A DNA stretch of 58,051 nucleotides, taken from NCBI GenBank assembly GCA_964650245.1, contig CAZYQK010000001.1:1-58051 (forward strand). Direction: 5' to 3'. The DNA comes from WS-2 sp964650245. Its GTDB lineage: Bacteria; Eisenbacteria; RBG-16-71-46. Below the pieces are notes generated by a model, which saw only the letters and a list, made by a program, of their open reading frames with translations, made no database searches and had not been told where the DNA came from. Positions 15,772 through 23,596 of this stretch are shown one piece after another (position 1 is the stretch's first letter; each line of letters opens with the position of its first letter). A program made the translations under genes and the position numbers.

Positions 15772-16563
15772 ATGAGCCCCGTGAACCCGGTCGCGATCCT
15801 GCTCGGAACGCTCGGTCTGGCGATGGGGAGCGGCGTGACGGCCCTTGCGTGGCGCCTGCCGCGCGGGCGCTCCTGGGTGCGGGGTCGCTCGGCGTGTCCC
15901 GCCTGCGGTACGCCGCTCGCCGCGCGCGACCTGATCCCGGTGCTTTCGTTCATCCTCGCGCGCGGGCGCTGCCGGCGCTGCGGCGGGCGGATCGCTTGGC
16001 GCTACCCGATCACCGAGCTGGCCTGCGCGGCCTGGGCGCTGCTGCTCTACCGCCACATCGGTCTCACCCCCGCCTATCCGTTGCTCGCGCTGTGGGGTTT
16101 CCTGCTGGTCGCCCTGATGTGGATCGACCTCGACGTCCAGCTGCTCCCCGACGCGCTCACCTTTCCGGGCACGCTGCTCGCGCTGGCCGCCGCGGTCCTG
16201 GCACCGAACGGGTGGACGGCAGGGGCGCACCACGCGCTGCTCGGCGTGCTCGCGGGGAGCGGCACGCTGGGGGCACTCGCCTGGACCTGGCTTCGGGTGC
16301 GGAAGATCGAGGGCATGGGGGGCGGCGACATCAAGCTCGCCGCCATGTTCGGCGTGGTGCTGGGCTGGCAGCTCACGTTGCTCACGCTGCTGCTCGCGGC
16401 GTTCGCCGGCACGTTGTGGGGCGGGCTGCTGATGGCGCGCGGCGAAGGCCACGGCAAGACCGCGCTCCCCTTCGGAACGCTGCTCGCCCCGGCGGCGATG
16501 GTGAGCCTCCTCTGGGGCGGGGGCTGGATCGCCGCGTACCTCGGCCTGATCGCCCGACGCTGA
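15772..16563 (+). CDS. pilD: Prepilin peptidase / N-methyltransferase
   Basis: 263 residues, the normal PilD size. N-terminal GSGVTALAWRLPRGRSW (the GS-N-V-x-RLP methylase-domain motif, altered) is followed by the tetracysteine zinc site CPAC (~42) and CRRC (~67). The two aspartate motifs of the aspartic prepilin peptidases are present: the IDLD segment (~120) and GGGDIKLA (~183). Multiple transmembrane helices. It cleaves and methylates PilA and the three minor pilins encoded just upstream. A separate, smaller peptidase serves the Tad system at 28344-28859. Confidence 0.93.
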   Translation: MSPVNPVAILLGTLGLAMGSGVTALAWRLPRGRSWVRGRSACPACGTPLAARDLIPVLSFILARGRCRRCGGRIAWRYPITELACAAWALLLYRHIGLTPAYPLLALWGFLLVALMWIDLDVQLLPDALTFPGTLLALAAAVLAPNGWTAGAHHALLGVLAGSGTLGALAWTWLRVRKIEGMGGGDIKLAAMFGVVLGWQLTLLTLLLAAFAGTLWGGLLMARGEGHGKTALPFGTLLAPAAMVSLLWGGGWIAAYLGLIARR

Positions 16564-16665
16564 CCCCGCCGGAGGGCGGCCGCCCGCCGGCCATCGTTCA
16601 TCGCTCTCCTTCGGAGCGCCTCAGGCCCCGTCGATCGCCCTCACGGCTCCGATAGCGGGACCGGT

Positions 16666-16695
16666 TTGCCCACCCCCACCCCTCTGGTCTAGGTT
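16666..16695 (+). promoter_or_regulatory. Possible promoter of the response regulator gene
   Basis: TTGCCC at 16666-16671 and TAGGTT at 16690-16695 with an 18-nt spacer, about 88 nt before the ATG. A short GC-rich inverted repeat (CCGG..GGGCGGCCGCCC..CCGG, 16567-16590) just after pilD could end the pilus transcript. Match quality is moderate; nothing else stands out in 16564-16782. Confidence 0.35.
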
Positions 16696-16782
16696 GTTGG
16701 TCATCCACACCGCACCAGCGTGCGGCGCCGGGAGACCCACCCCACATTCTCCCGGCGAACCATCGAGGCGAAGTCCCGAGCC

Positions 16783-17598
16783 ATGAGCCCCACTGGCCGT
16801 CGGTTCACTCCCGCCGAAGCCGCGCCAGCGCGCGCGAACAGCTCCACCATCCGCATCGTCGTCGCCGACGACCAGCCCATCGATCGCCGCGGCCTGCGCG
16901 GCCTGCTCGAAACGCAGCCGGACTTCCGGGTGGTGGGCGAGGCCAGTTCCGGCGTGGAAGCCGTCGAGCGCTGTGCCGTTCTCAAACCCGACGTCGTCAT
17001 CATGGACGTGATGATGCCCGGGATGGACGGCGTCGCGGCGCTCCCGGACGTGCGCATCGCATCGCCCGGGACGCGGGTCATCGTGATCGCCGAGCGCAGC
17101 GAGCGGCGCTGCCTGATCCTCAATCCCCCGCGCCCGGCCGGCGCGGCATCCATAGTCCCCACCTACTGCGTGCCGGTCACGGACTGCCTGCAGTTCGCGG
17201 TCGCCAACGGCGCACACGGCGCCATCCGCCGCAGCGCCGAGCCCGAGGACCTGTTCCGCGCGGTGCGCGCGGTGGCGGCGGGCAACGCCTGGTACGAGCC
17301 GGGGACCGCGGCCCGCATGCTGGAGAAGGCGGTCGGGGTCGGGGCCACGACCCGCGAGCGCACGCTCACCGGACGCGAGGTCGAGGTCGCTGCGCTCATC
17401 GCGGACGGCCACTCGAACAAGGAGATCGGCCGCACGCTCGACATCAGCGAGGCCACGGTGAAGAAGCACGTGCGCGGCGTGCTCAACAAGCTCGCGCTCG
17501 AGGACCGGCTGCAGATCGGGCTCTACTTCGCCCGCAATCCCATCCTGCTGAGCCAGCGAAGGGCGCCGCGCGCGGCCGCCTCCGCCCGCCCCCGCTGA
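16783..17598 (+). CDS. NarL/FixJ-family response regulator with degenerate receiver
   Basis: 271 residues from ATG (a GTG 63 nt upstream is in frame but adds nothing recognisable). Receiver domain ~23-165: acidic pair DD (29-30) and phospho-acceptor D75 in VIMDVMMPGMDG are present. The conserved Thr/Ser after beta-4 is replaced (VIVIAERSE), the conserved Lys is Arg (AIRRSAE), and about 20 extra residues rich in Pro and Cys (ILNPPRPAGAASIVPTYC) sit between beta-4 and alpha-4. The LuxR-type HTH is intact (~200-262: LTGREVEVAALIADGHSNKEI...ATVKKHVRGVLNKL). No sensor kinase lies nearby. The output is DNA binding; the switch mechanism looks atypical. It could control the pilus locus upstream or the secreted protein downstream. 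Confidence 0.85.
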   Translation: MSPTGRRFTPAEAAPARANSSTIRIVVADDQPIDRRGLRGLLETQPDFRVVGEASSGVEAVERCAVLKPDVVIMDVMMPGMDGVAALPDVRIASPGTRVIVIAERSERRCLILNPPRPAGAASIVPTYCVPVTDCLQFAVANGAHGAIRRSAEPEDLFRAVRAVAAGNAWYEPGTAARMLEKAVGVGATTRERTLTGREVEVAALIADGHSNKEIGRTLDISEATVKKHVRGVLNKLALEDRLQIGLYFARNPILLSQRRAPRAAASARPR

Positions 17599-17769
17599 AC
17601 CCGGCGGTCGCGGGCGACAGGCGCTCGCGCGCCCCGCGGGCACCGCTGCCCCCAACGGATATCCACCACCCCCCGCCAGCGGCGCCTAGCGTCGAGCCAC
17701 GCGCGAGCCGCAGTCTCTTGGACAGCATCAGCAGGCAGCCCACCCAACATCTCCCAGGGAGACGCCACC

Positions 17770-18462
17770 ATGAAGACTTCGCTCCTCTGCATCCTCGGCG
17801 CAATGCCGCTCATGCTCATCGCCGCGTCGGCGTTCGCGGTTCCCGTCACCGGCGTCTACAACTCCACGGATCTGGGCGGGGCGCTCCTCACCGGGCGCGG
17901 CTCGACGTCGCGGGCGTGCGTCAACACCTGCGGCGGCATCGGCGATGTCATCAACGCCGAATCGTGGAATACCGTGGCGCTCGCGACCCAGTGGTATGTC
18001 CACTGCCCGACCGAGGCCACGGCCTACACCGTGAACGACCAGCGCGTGAACGGCACCGGCCCCGTGACCTACACCAGCACGTTCAGCGGCGGGAGCTTCT
18101 CGTTCGCTCCAGGCCCATGGGGCTCGGGCACCGGAACGCTCAACTCGACGCTGGTCATCAGCACGGTGCAGTTCATCAACATCGGCGGCAACAGCACGCC
18201 GGTCGCGTCGCGCGCCAACATTCAGAGCAGCGGTCTGTTCGCGGGTGGCTGCAACCTCACCTTTGCGATCGCGAACGGCATCGGCGCGGGCGAGACCCCG
18301 ATGGTGAAACCCGTCACCTATCCCCCGTTCCTGGACACGAGCTGCAACCCGACCCGGATCTACGGGACGTGGGGAGACGTGAGCCAGATCACCCTGATGA
18401 TCGATTGCGCGACCGCCGCACGCCATTCGAGCTGGGGCTCGCTCAAGACCCGCTACCGGTAG
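17770..18462 (+). CDS. Secreted protein of unknown function with WGSLKTRYR tail
   Basis: 230 residues. The signal peptide MKTSLLCILGAMPLMLIAASAFA is followed by a mature region rich in Gly, Ser and Thr with beta-strand periodicity and three pairs of cysteines (CVNTC; HC and GGC; SC and DC). The C-terminus, HSSWGSLKTRYR, is a short basic/aromatic tail. I believe similar W-G-x-hydrophobic-K-x-x-YR tails recur in secreted proteins of related lineages, but this is from memory and needs a search. A GGGAGA ribosome site lies before the ATG. A hairpin terminator follows at 18484-18513, so it is probably monocistronic. No enzyme motif recognised. Confidence 0.6.
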   Translation: MKTSLLCILGAMPLMLIAASAFAVPVTGVYNSTDLGGALLTGRGSTSRACVNTCGGIGDVINAESWNTVALATQWYVHCPTEATAYTVNDQRVNGTGPVTYTSTFSGGSFSFAPGPWGSGTGTLNSTLVISTVQFINIGGNSTPVASRANIQSSGLFAGGCNLTFAIANGIGAGETPMVKPVTYPPFLDTSCNPTRIYGTWGDVSQITLMIDCATAARHSSWGSLKTRYR

Positions 18463-18483
18463 GCGCCGAGAGCGGGAGGCGGA

Positions 18484-18513
18484 CGGCCCCGCGTTAAGGA
18501 CCACGCGGGGCCG
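18484..18513 (+). terminator. Hairpin terminator after the secreted protein gene
   Basis: CGGCCCCGCGT (18484-18494) pairs perfectly with ACGCGGGGCCG (18503-18513) around the 8-nt loop TAAGGACC: an 11-bp GC-rich stem 22 nt after the stop codon. No U-tract follows, so it may need Rho or act simply as a 3'-end stabiliser. Confidence 0.6.
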
Positions 18514-18622
18514 CCGCGTCTCATGGGCGCAGAGGAGTCGCCCGGGCCGCGCGCCGCCTCGAGGTTTGTGCCCACTCGGCGGTGGTGACAACGTAGGCGC
18601 CTCCCGCTCCCCCGGAGGTTGC

Positions 18623-19615
18623 ATGGCACGATCGCGCATTACCGGCGTCGGCTTCCACGTGCCCCCGCGCGTGGTCCGCAACGCAGACCTCGAGCAGTTG
18701 ATGGACACCAGCGACGCGTGGATCGTCGAGCGCACCGGGATCCACGAGCGGCGCTGGGTGGAACCCGGCACCGGCACCAGCGACCTCGCGCTCGAAGCTG
18801 CGAAGAAGGCGCTCGCCGACGCGGGCCGCGCGCCGGCCGATCTCGACATGATCCTCGCCGCCACAACCACCCCCGATTACGCGTTTCCTGGCATCGGCCC
18901 GCTGCTGCAGGAGCGGCTCGGTATCCACACCGTCGGCACCATAGATATCCACAACGCCTGCTCCGGGTTCATCTACGCGCTCGCCACCGCCGACGCGTTC
19001 GTGCGCGCCGGCACCTGCAGGTGCGTGCTGGTGGCCGGCGCCGAGGTGCAGAGCACCGGCCTCGATCTCTCGACCGCCGGCCGCGACATGGCCGTGCTGT
19101 TTGGCGACGGCGCGGGCGCCGCGATCGTCGAGCCATGCGAGGACGGCCGCGGAATCCTCGCCTGCGCGCTTCACGCCGAGGGCGCGCACGCCCGCGAGCT
19201 GTGGGCCGAAGCCCCGACCTCGCGCGTGATGGGCCGGCTCACGCACCAGATGATGGACGAGGGCCGCCAGTACCCGAAGATGAACGGCCGGCAGGTCTTC
19301 AAGCACGCGACCACGAGATTCCCCGAGGTGATCCTGGAGGTCGTGGCGCAGGCCGGCTGCTCGCTCGCGGACGTGGCGCTGGTGGTGCCGCACCAGGCCA
19401 ACCGTCGCATCGGCGACGCGATCGCCGAGCGCCTCCGCCTCCCAGCCGAAAAGGTGTTTCAGAACATCGACCGCTACGGCAATACCACCGCGGCGAGCAT
19501 CCCGATCGCGCTCGCCGAGGCGCGGGATCAAGGGCGGGTGAAACCCGGCGACCTGGTGGTGCTCGCGGCGTTCGGCGGCGGGTTCGCGTGGGGCGCCGCG
19601 GCGATGAGATGGTAG
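18623..19615 (+). CDS. fabH: Beta-ketoacyl-ACP synthase III
   Basis: 330 residues, the standard FabH length; the ATG follows CCGGAGG by 5 nt. Catalytic triad visible: Cys in IHNACSGFIYAL (~residue 112), His in VVPHQANRRI (~258) and Asn in YGNTTAASIPI (~288). The N-terminal TRTGIHERRW-type motif (ERTGIHERRW) and the C-terminal GGGFAWGAAAMRW are family features. It condenses acyl-CoA with malonyl-ACP to start fatty-acid synthesis. It stands alone, without plsX, fabD or acpP next to it, so a specialised condensing role is possible, though nothing in the sequence departs from housekeeping FabH. Confidence 0.92.
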   Translation: MARSRITGVGFHVPPRVVRNADLEQLMDTSDAWIVERTGIHERRWVEPGTGTSDLALEAAKKALADAGRAPADLDMILAATTTPDYAFPGIGPLLQERLGIHTVGTIDIHNACSGFIYALATADAFVRAGTCRCVLVAGAEVQSTGLDLSTAGRDMAVLFGDGAGAAIVEPCEDGRGILACALHAEGAHARELWAEAPTSRVMGRLTHQMMDEGRQYPKMNGRQVFKHATTRFPEVILEVVAQAGCSLADVALVVPHQANRRIGDAIAERLRLPAEKVFQNIDRYGNTTAASIPIALAEARDQGRVKPGDLVVLAAFGGGFAWGAAAMRW

Positions 19616-19649
19616 CGCGATCCGGGGTCGCGCGGGTCGCGTCGGGTGT

Positions 19650-19842
19650 TCAGCCGCCCGGGACGGCCGCCGCGCCGGCCTGCGACTCGACCTGCCTCCG
19701 CATCGGATCGAGCACGTCGCCGGCGAGCCCCAGCCGCTGCGGGGGGACGCGCTCCTCCAGGAATCGCAGCGTGGCCAGGCAACCTCGCGCGTCGCCGCGA
19801 CCGAATTGAGCTCCGGCCATCGCCACGAGCACCGCGAGGTTA
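19650..19842 (-). pseudogene. Possible gene remnant antisense to the fabH-SGNH spacer
   Basis: The minus frame here reads NNLAVLVAMAGAQFGRGDAR...LRFLEERVPPQRLGLAGDVLDPMRRQVES, which looks more like genuine alpha-helical (TPR-like) protein than the surrounding frames. It has no convincing start, is under 70 residues and ends just after fabH. It may be the C-terminal stub of a lost gene or chance. Otherwise 19616-19896 holds nothing recognisable. Confidence 0.2.
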
Positions 19843-19896
19843 TTGCCGCCCCGCGCGTTTGCCGGACACGCGGGGACAACGGTCGCCTCGCGGCCC

Positions 19897-20184
19897 ATGC
19901 CGCGCTGGCGATTCGAGCACACGCTGTTCGCCCTCTGGTGCGTGACGCTTCTCGTGGGTGCGGAGCTCCGCTCGCGGTCGCTGGCTCTGACCGCACTCCT
20001 GCGGCCGCGCTGGCACGGGTTCGCCCCCGATTCCGTGCTCGGCTACGGCCACCGGCCCAACTACGGCGGTCGGATCTTCTACGGCTCGACGCTCGTCGTG
20101 CGCACCAACCACCGCGACTGCACACGCCCCGCGAGCTTCTCGCGGCGCGACGGCGATCGCGCGGGCGCGGAGACCCTGAGCTGA
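19897..20184 (+). pseudogene. 5' fragment of an SGNH hydrolase gene (copy A)
   Basis: The first ~73 codons are a near copy of the intact SGNH gene at 29682: MPRWRFEHTLFALWCVTLLVGAEL against MPRWRLEHTLFALWCVVLLVGAEL, and HGFAPDSVLGYGHRPNYGGRIFY against HGFAPDSVLGYGHRPNYRGRIFY. After VVRTNH the similarity ends, and 17 unrelated residues lead to a stop, so the catalytic domain is absent. The promoter seen before the intact copy is also decayed: its TAGCCT -10 reads TCGCCT here and the TTGACG -35 is gone. It lies at the 3' end of the Tad operon, in the same orientation as the other copies. Confidence 0.8.
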
Positions 20185-20195
20185 GCAGCGAAGCT

Positions 20196-20291
20196 CTAGT
20201 GGTCCGCGCGGTTGCGGGTGTTCTTCGAGCGCCGCATCCACCACAGCGCGGCGAGCACGACCACCGGAACCCAGATCAGCCACTTGATCAC
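20196..20291 (-). CDS. 31-residue single-pass membrane protein at the end of the Tad operon
   Basis: GTG start at 20291, reading VIKWLIWVPVVVLAALWWMRRSKNTRNRADH: one transmembrane helix followed by a basic, Asn-rich tail. It is preceded by a textbook AAAGGAGGTGA with 8-nt spacing, the strongest Shine-Dalgarno in the window, which is why I call it real despite its size. It lies 59 nt after the tadC stop, separated by a hairpin (20312-20331). It may be a small accessory of the Tad platform or a stand-alone small membrane protein; no homologue recognised. Confidence 0.65.
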   Translation of the reverse strand: MIKWLIWVPVVVLAALWWMRRSKNTRNRADH

Positions 20292-20311
20292 CGTCGTCAC
20301 CTCCTTTTCAG

Positions 20312-20331
20312 CCGCGCCGGGCACGGCGCGG
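20312..20331 (-). terminator. Hairpin between tadC and the 31-residue ORF
   Basis: CCGCGCC (20312-20318) pairs with GGCGCGG (20325-20331), a 7-bp GC stem with a 6-nt loop, just after the tadC stop on the minus strand. No U-tract. Likely an attenuator or mRNA 3'-end structure that separates expression of the small ORF from the pilus genes. Confidence 0.4.
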
Positions 20332-20350
20332 AGCGCATTGACCGTTCCGT

Positions 20351-21271
20351 CTAGTCCCCGGACACCAGCGCCTTCCCGATCTGGATCGCGGCGGGCCCGA
20401 GGATCACCACCATCAGGGCGGGCAGGATGAGCAGCACCAGCGGGAACGCGAGCTTCACGGCGGCCTTGCGCGCTAGCATCTCAGCCCGCTGGCGCCGGCG
20501 CGTGCGCATGGACTGGGCGTGCGCCCGCAGAGCGTCCGCCACGCTCGTGCCCAGCCGGTCGGTCTGGATCAGCATCGCCACCAGCGAGTAGAGGTCTTGG
20601 ACCCCGGTACGCCGCGCCAGGTTGCGCAGGGCGTCGAACCGGGCCACGCCGGCCAGCATCTCCTGGTTCACGACCGCGAGCTCGCCCGAGAGGGCCGGGC
20701 TCGCGAGCGCAATTTCGTCGGCCACCCGCTGGATGGCGGCGGCGATTCCGAGACCGGCTTCAACGCAGACCACCAGCAGGTCCAGCGCGTCCGGCAACGC
20801 CGCCAGGACCTCGTCGTGGCGCCGCCGCTGCCGGATCGAGACGATCAGCGAGGGCAGATAGAAGCCGACCACGGCGCACGCCACCGCCCAGACCGCCACG
20901 CTGCCGAGCGGCCGCGCGGTCAGGTAGGCGATCCCGATCCAGGCCAGGGGCAGCAGGATCGCGCACGCGATCTTGCTGCCCAGGAACACCATCACCGCTT
21001 CCGGGCTCCGGAATCCCGCGCGCACCAGCCCGGTACGTAGCACGTCGCGCCCCTCCGGGGCCGGCAGGAAGCCGCCCAGCCGCGCCAGCAGCTCGACCAG
21101 TGGGTGGGGCCGCTCGCCGAAGCTCTCGCGCGCGGCGGAGGCGTGCGTCGCCCGGATCTGGCGCAGGCGGGCCGCGACCGGGTCCCGGGCGTTGGCGACC
21201 TGCGCCCAGACCGCGTAGGCCGCGATCGTGACGGCGCCGAACAGGAGCAGGCTGAAGGTCAGGGTTTCCAT
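20351..21271 (-). CDS. tadC: Tad pilus platform protein TadC
   Basis: 306 residues from METLTFSLLLFGAV; the longer frame to 21310 overlaps tadB and adds nothing. Transmembrane helices are near residues 5-25, ~95-135 and ~280-300. The T2SSF domain (DALDLLVVCVEAGLGIAAAIQRVADE near 145-170) has the TadC hallmark LPDALDLL...EAGLG. C-terminal KLAFPLVLLILPALMVVILGPA is typical. With TadB it forms the heteromeric inner-membrane platform for Flp pilus assembly. It begins 1 nt after the tadB stop. Confidence 0.9.
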   Translation of the reverse strand: METLTFSLLLFGAVTIAAYAVWAQVANARDPVAARLRQIRATHASAARESFGERPHPLVELLARLGGFLPAPEGRDVLRTGLVRAGFRSPEAVMVFLGSKIACAILLPLAWIGIAYLTARPLGSVAVWAVACAVVGFYLPSLIVSIRQRRRHDEVLAALPDALDLLVVCVEAGLGIAAAIQRVADEIALASPALSGELAVVNQEMLAGVARFDALRNLARRTGVQDLYSLVAMLIQTDRLGTSVADALRAHAQSMRTRRRQRAEMLARKAAVKLAFPLVLLILPALMVVILGPAAIQIGKALVSGD

Positions 21272-21272
21272 G

Positions 21273-22226
21273 TCAGACTCGGATGCTGACGATCTTGCGC
21301 ACCGCGACAATGCCCGCGAGCTGCATGAACGCGGCGACCCAGAGCGCCACCCGCCCGCCGTGCGATTCCAGCATCGGCCGGAAGAAGTCGGGTGTTACGA
21401 CCAGCATGAACAACGAAACGGAGATCGGAAGACAGACCAGGATGAAGCCCGTGAGCTTCCCCTGCGCCGTAAAGGTCCGAATGTCGCCCAGCACCCGGAA
21501 GCGGTCGCGGATGAGCGCGGAGGTGTTGGCGAGGACCTCGGCCAGGTTGCCGCCGGTCTCGCGCTGGAGCAGCACGGCGGTCACGAAGAAGCGCAGGTCG
21601 ATCACGTCCACCCGCCGCGTCAGGTGGAACAGCGCCTCGCGCGGCTCGAGACCCAGGGCCTGCTCCTCCACCGTCACGGCGAACTCGCCCCGCACCGGCT
21701 CGGGCGCCTCCTCGGCCACGATCTGCATGGCCGCGCTGAAGGAAAGCCCGGCGCGCAGGGCGCTCACCAGCAGGTCCAGGGCGTCCGGGAATTCGCGGGC
21801 GAAGGCCTTCATCCGCTCGCGCTTGCGCCCCAGCACGTAGAGCAGGGGCAGCGGCCCGCACGCGGCGAAGCCGACCAGCGCCGGGAACAGGCGGTGGAAC
21901 AGCGCGAGTCCCAGCAAGTAGCCGCCCGCCGCGAACACCGCGCACAACAGGATCAGCGTGCCGGCCCGCAGCTCGAGCCCCGCCTGATAGAGCAGCATCT
22001 CCATCCGCTCGCCCAGGCGCAGCCCGCGCAGCACCCGGTCCATCCAGGGGATCGCGCTGTAGCGCCGGTCGCGCTCCAGCTCCGGCCCCGGGCGCTCGCG
22101 GCGCGGCGCGAGACGGCGCAGCCGCTCTCCCAGGGCCCGCGCCACCGCGCCGCCGCGCCGGAGCCCGACGCCCAGCACGAGCAGGATCACGGCCGCCGCG
22201 AGCAGGATAGGGAACATCAGGTTCAT
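21273..22226 (-). CDS. tadB: Tad pilus platform protein TadB
   Basis: 317 residues. N-terminal transmembrane segments (MFPILLAAAVILLVLGVGL) precede a T2SSF domain, ~160-280, containing FPDALDLLVSALRAGLSFSAAM and RETGGNLAEVLANTSALIRDR, the TadB signature. C-terminal hydrophobic helices flank residues ~255-275 and ~295-310. The ATG overlaps the tadA stop (ATGA). Partner of TadC in the Flp pilus platform. Confidence 0.92.
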   Translation of the reverse strand: MNLMFPILLAAAVILLVLGVGLRRGGAVARALGERLRRLAPRRERPGPELERDRRYSAIPWMDRVLRGLRLGERMEMLLYQAGLELRAGTLILLCAVFAAGGYLLGLALFHRLFPALVGFAACGPLPLLYVLGRKRERMKAFAREFPDALDLLVSALRAGLSFSAAMQIVAEEAPEPVRGEFAVTVEEQALGLEPREALFHLTRRVDVIDLRFFVTAVLLQRETGGNLAEVLANTSALIRDRFRVLGDIRTFTAQGKLTGFILVCLPISVSLFMLVVTPDFFRPMLESHGGRVALWVAAFMQLAGIVAVRKIVSIRV

Positions 22227-23596
22227 GCGGCCTTCCTCAGGGGGCGGCCGCGCTCGAAGATCGCGGGCGGCAGCTCCACGCCGGCGATTCGCAGGCGCTC
22301 GATGCAGCGCGGCACGATGCCGGTGGCCTCGAAGTCACCCCTGATCTTCCCGCCCGCGTCGTGCCCGGCGACAGCGAAGCGGAAGATCTCCTGCATCGTC
22401 ACGACCGGCCCTTCCATGCCGACCAGCTCCTGGATCGAAAGCACCTTCCGGGTGCCGTCGGCCAGGCGGGACACGTGCACCAGCAGGTCGAGGGCGGAGG
22501 CCACCTGTTCGCGAATCGCGCGATCGGGAAGCTCGTGCCCGGCCATCAGCACCAGGTTCTCGAGCCGGTGGAGCGCGTCGCGCGGCCCGTTGGAGTGAAG
22601 CGTCGTGAGCGAGCCGTCGTGGCCGGTGTTCATCGCCTGCAACATGTCGAGCACCTCCTCACCGCGCACCTCGCCGACGATGATGCGGTCCGGCCGCATG
22701 CGGAGCGCGTTCTTCACCAGGTCCCGCTGGGTGATCTGACCCCGGCCCTCGATGTTGGGCGGGCGCGTCTCCAGCCGCACCACGTGCAGCTGCTGGAGCA
22801 TGAGCTCGGCGGAGTCCTCGATCGTGACGACGCGCTCGTCATTCGAGATGTAGCGCGACAGGATGTTGAGCAGGGTGGTCTTGCCCGAGCCCGTGCCGCC
22901 GGTGATGAGCATGTTTAGCCGGGCCCGGATGCAGGCGGTCAGAAACTCCGCCATCTCGGGGGCGAGCGTCCCGAAATCCAGCAGATGGTCGATCGCCAGC
23001 GCGCTGCGCCGGAAGCGCCGGATCGAGAGCACGGGTCCGTCGATCGCAGCGGGCGGGATGATCGCGTTCACGCGCGAGCCATCCGGCAGGCGCGCGTCCA
23101 CCAGCGGCACCGACTCGTCGATCCGCCGCCCGACGCGCGAGATGATGCGGTCGATCACCAGTCGCAGATGGGCCTCGTCGCGGAACGCGACCGGCGTGAG
23201 CTCGAGCTTGCCGAGCCGCTCGATGTAGACCTGGCGGTGCGTGTTGACCAGGATGTCGCTGATCTCGTCGTCGAGCAGCAGCGGCGTGATGGGCCCCAGG
23301 TCGAAGGTGTCGTGCATCAGTTCGGTGATCAGACGCTCCTCATCGGCGCGCGTGAACCGCATCTCCAACTCCACGATCAGCCGGCGCGCGACGCGCTCGA
23401 CCCGGGCCCGTCGCTCGGCGTCGTCCAGACCCTCGAGCTGAGCCAGGTCCAGCTTCGCGATCAGCTCGCGGTGGAGCCGGGTCTTCATGGCCTGGTAGCG
23501 GTCGGGCTCGTGTTCCGCCGGACTAGTCGCCGCTAGCGGATGCGGAGTCGCCGCGGCGTCGGCCCGGTCCCGTCCCAGTCGTTGACGCAGGTTCAT
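22223..23596 (-). CDS. tadA: Tad pilus secretion ATPase TadA/CpaF
   Basis: 457 residues from ATG at 23596, which overlaps the cpaE stop. A CpaF N-terminal helical domain (~50-130) is followed by the VirB11-like ATPase core: LGPITPLLLDDEISDILVN, Walker A GGTGSGKTTL (~235), a VTIEDSAEL Asp box, Walker B IIVGEVRGEEVLDML, and the intact His motif GHDGSLTTLHSN. ETRPPNIEGRGQITQRDLVKNALRMRPDR is near-invariant CpaF sequence. It powers Flp pilin assembly. The long frame continuing back to 24361 runs through cpaE and is not part of the gene. Confidence 0.95.
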   Translation of the reverse strand: MNLRQRLGRDRADAAATPHPLAATSPAEHEPDRYQAMKTRLHRELIAKLDLAQLEGLDDAERRARVERVARRLIVELEMRFTRADEERLITELMHDTFDLGPITPLLLDDEISDILVNTHRQVYIERLGKLELTPVAFRDEAHLRLVIDRIISRVGRRIDESVPLVDARLPDGSRVNAIIPPAAIDGPVLSIRRFRRSALAIDHLLDFGTLAPEMAEFLTACIRARLNMLITGGTGSGKTTLLNILSRYISNDERVVTIEDSAELMLQQLHVVRLETRPPNIEGRGQITQRDLVKNALRMRPDRIIVGEVRGEEVLDMLQAMNTGHDGSLTTLHSNGPRDALHRLENLVLMAGHELPDRAIREQVASALDLLVHVSRLADGTRKVLSIQELVGMEGPVVTMQEIFRFAVAGHDAGGKIRGDFEATGIVPRCIERLRIAGVELPPAIFERGRPLRKAA

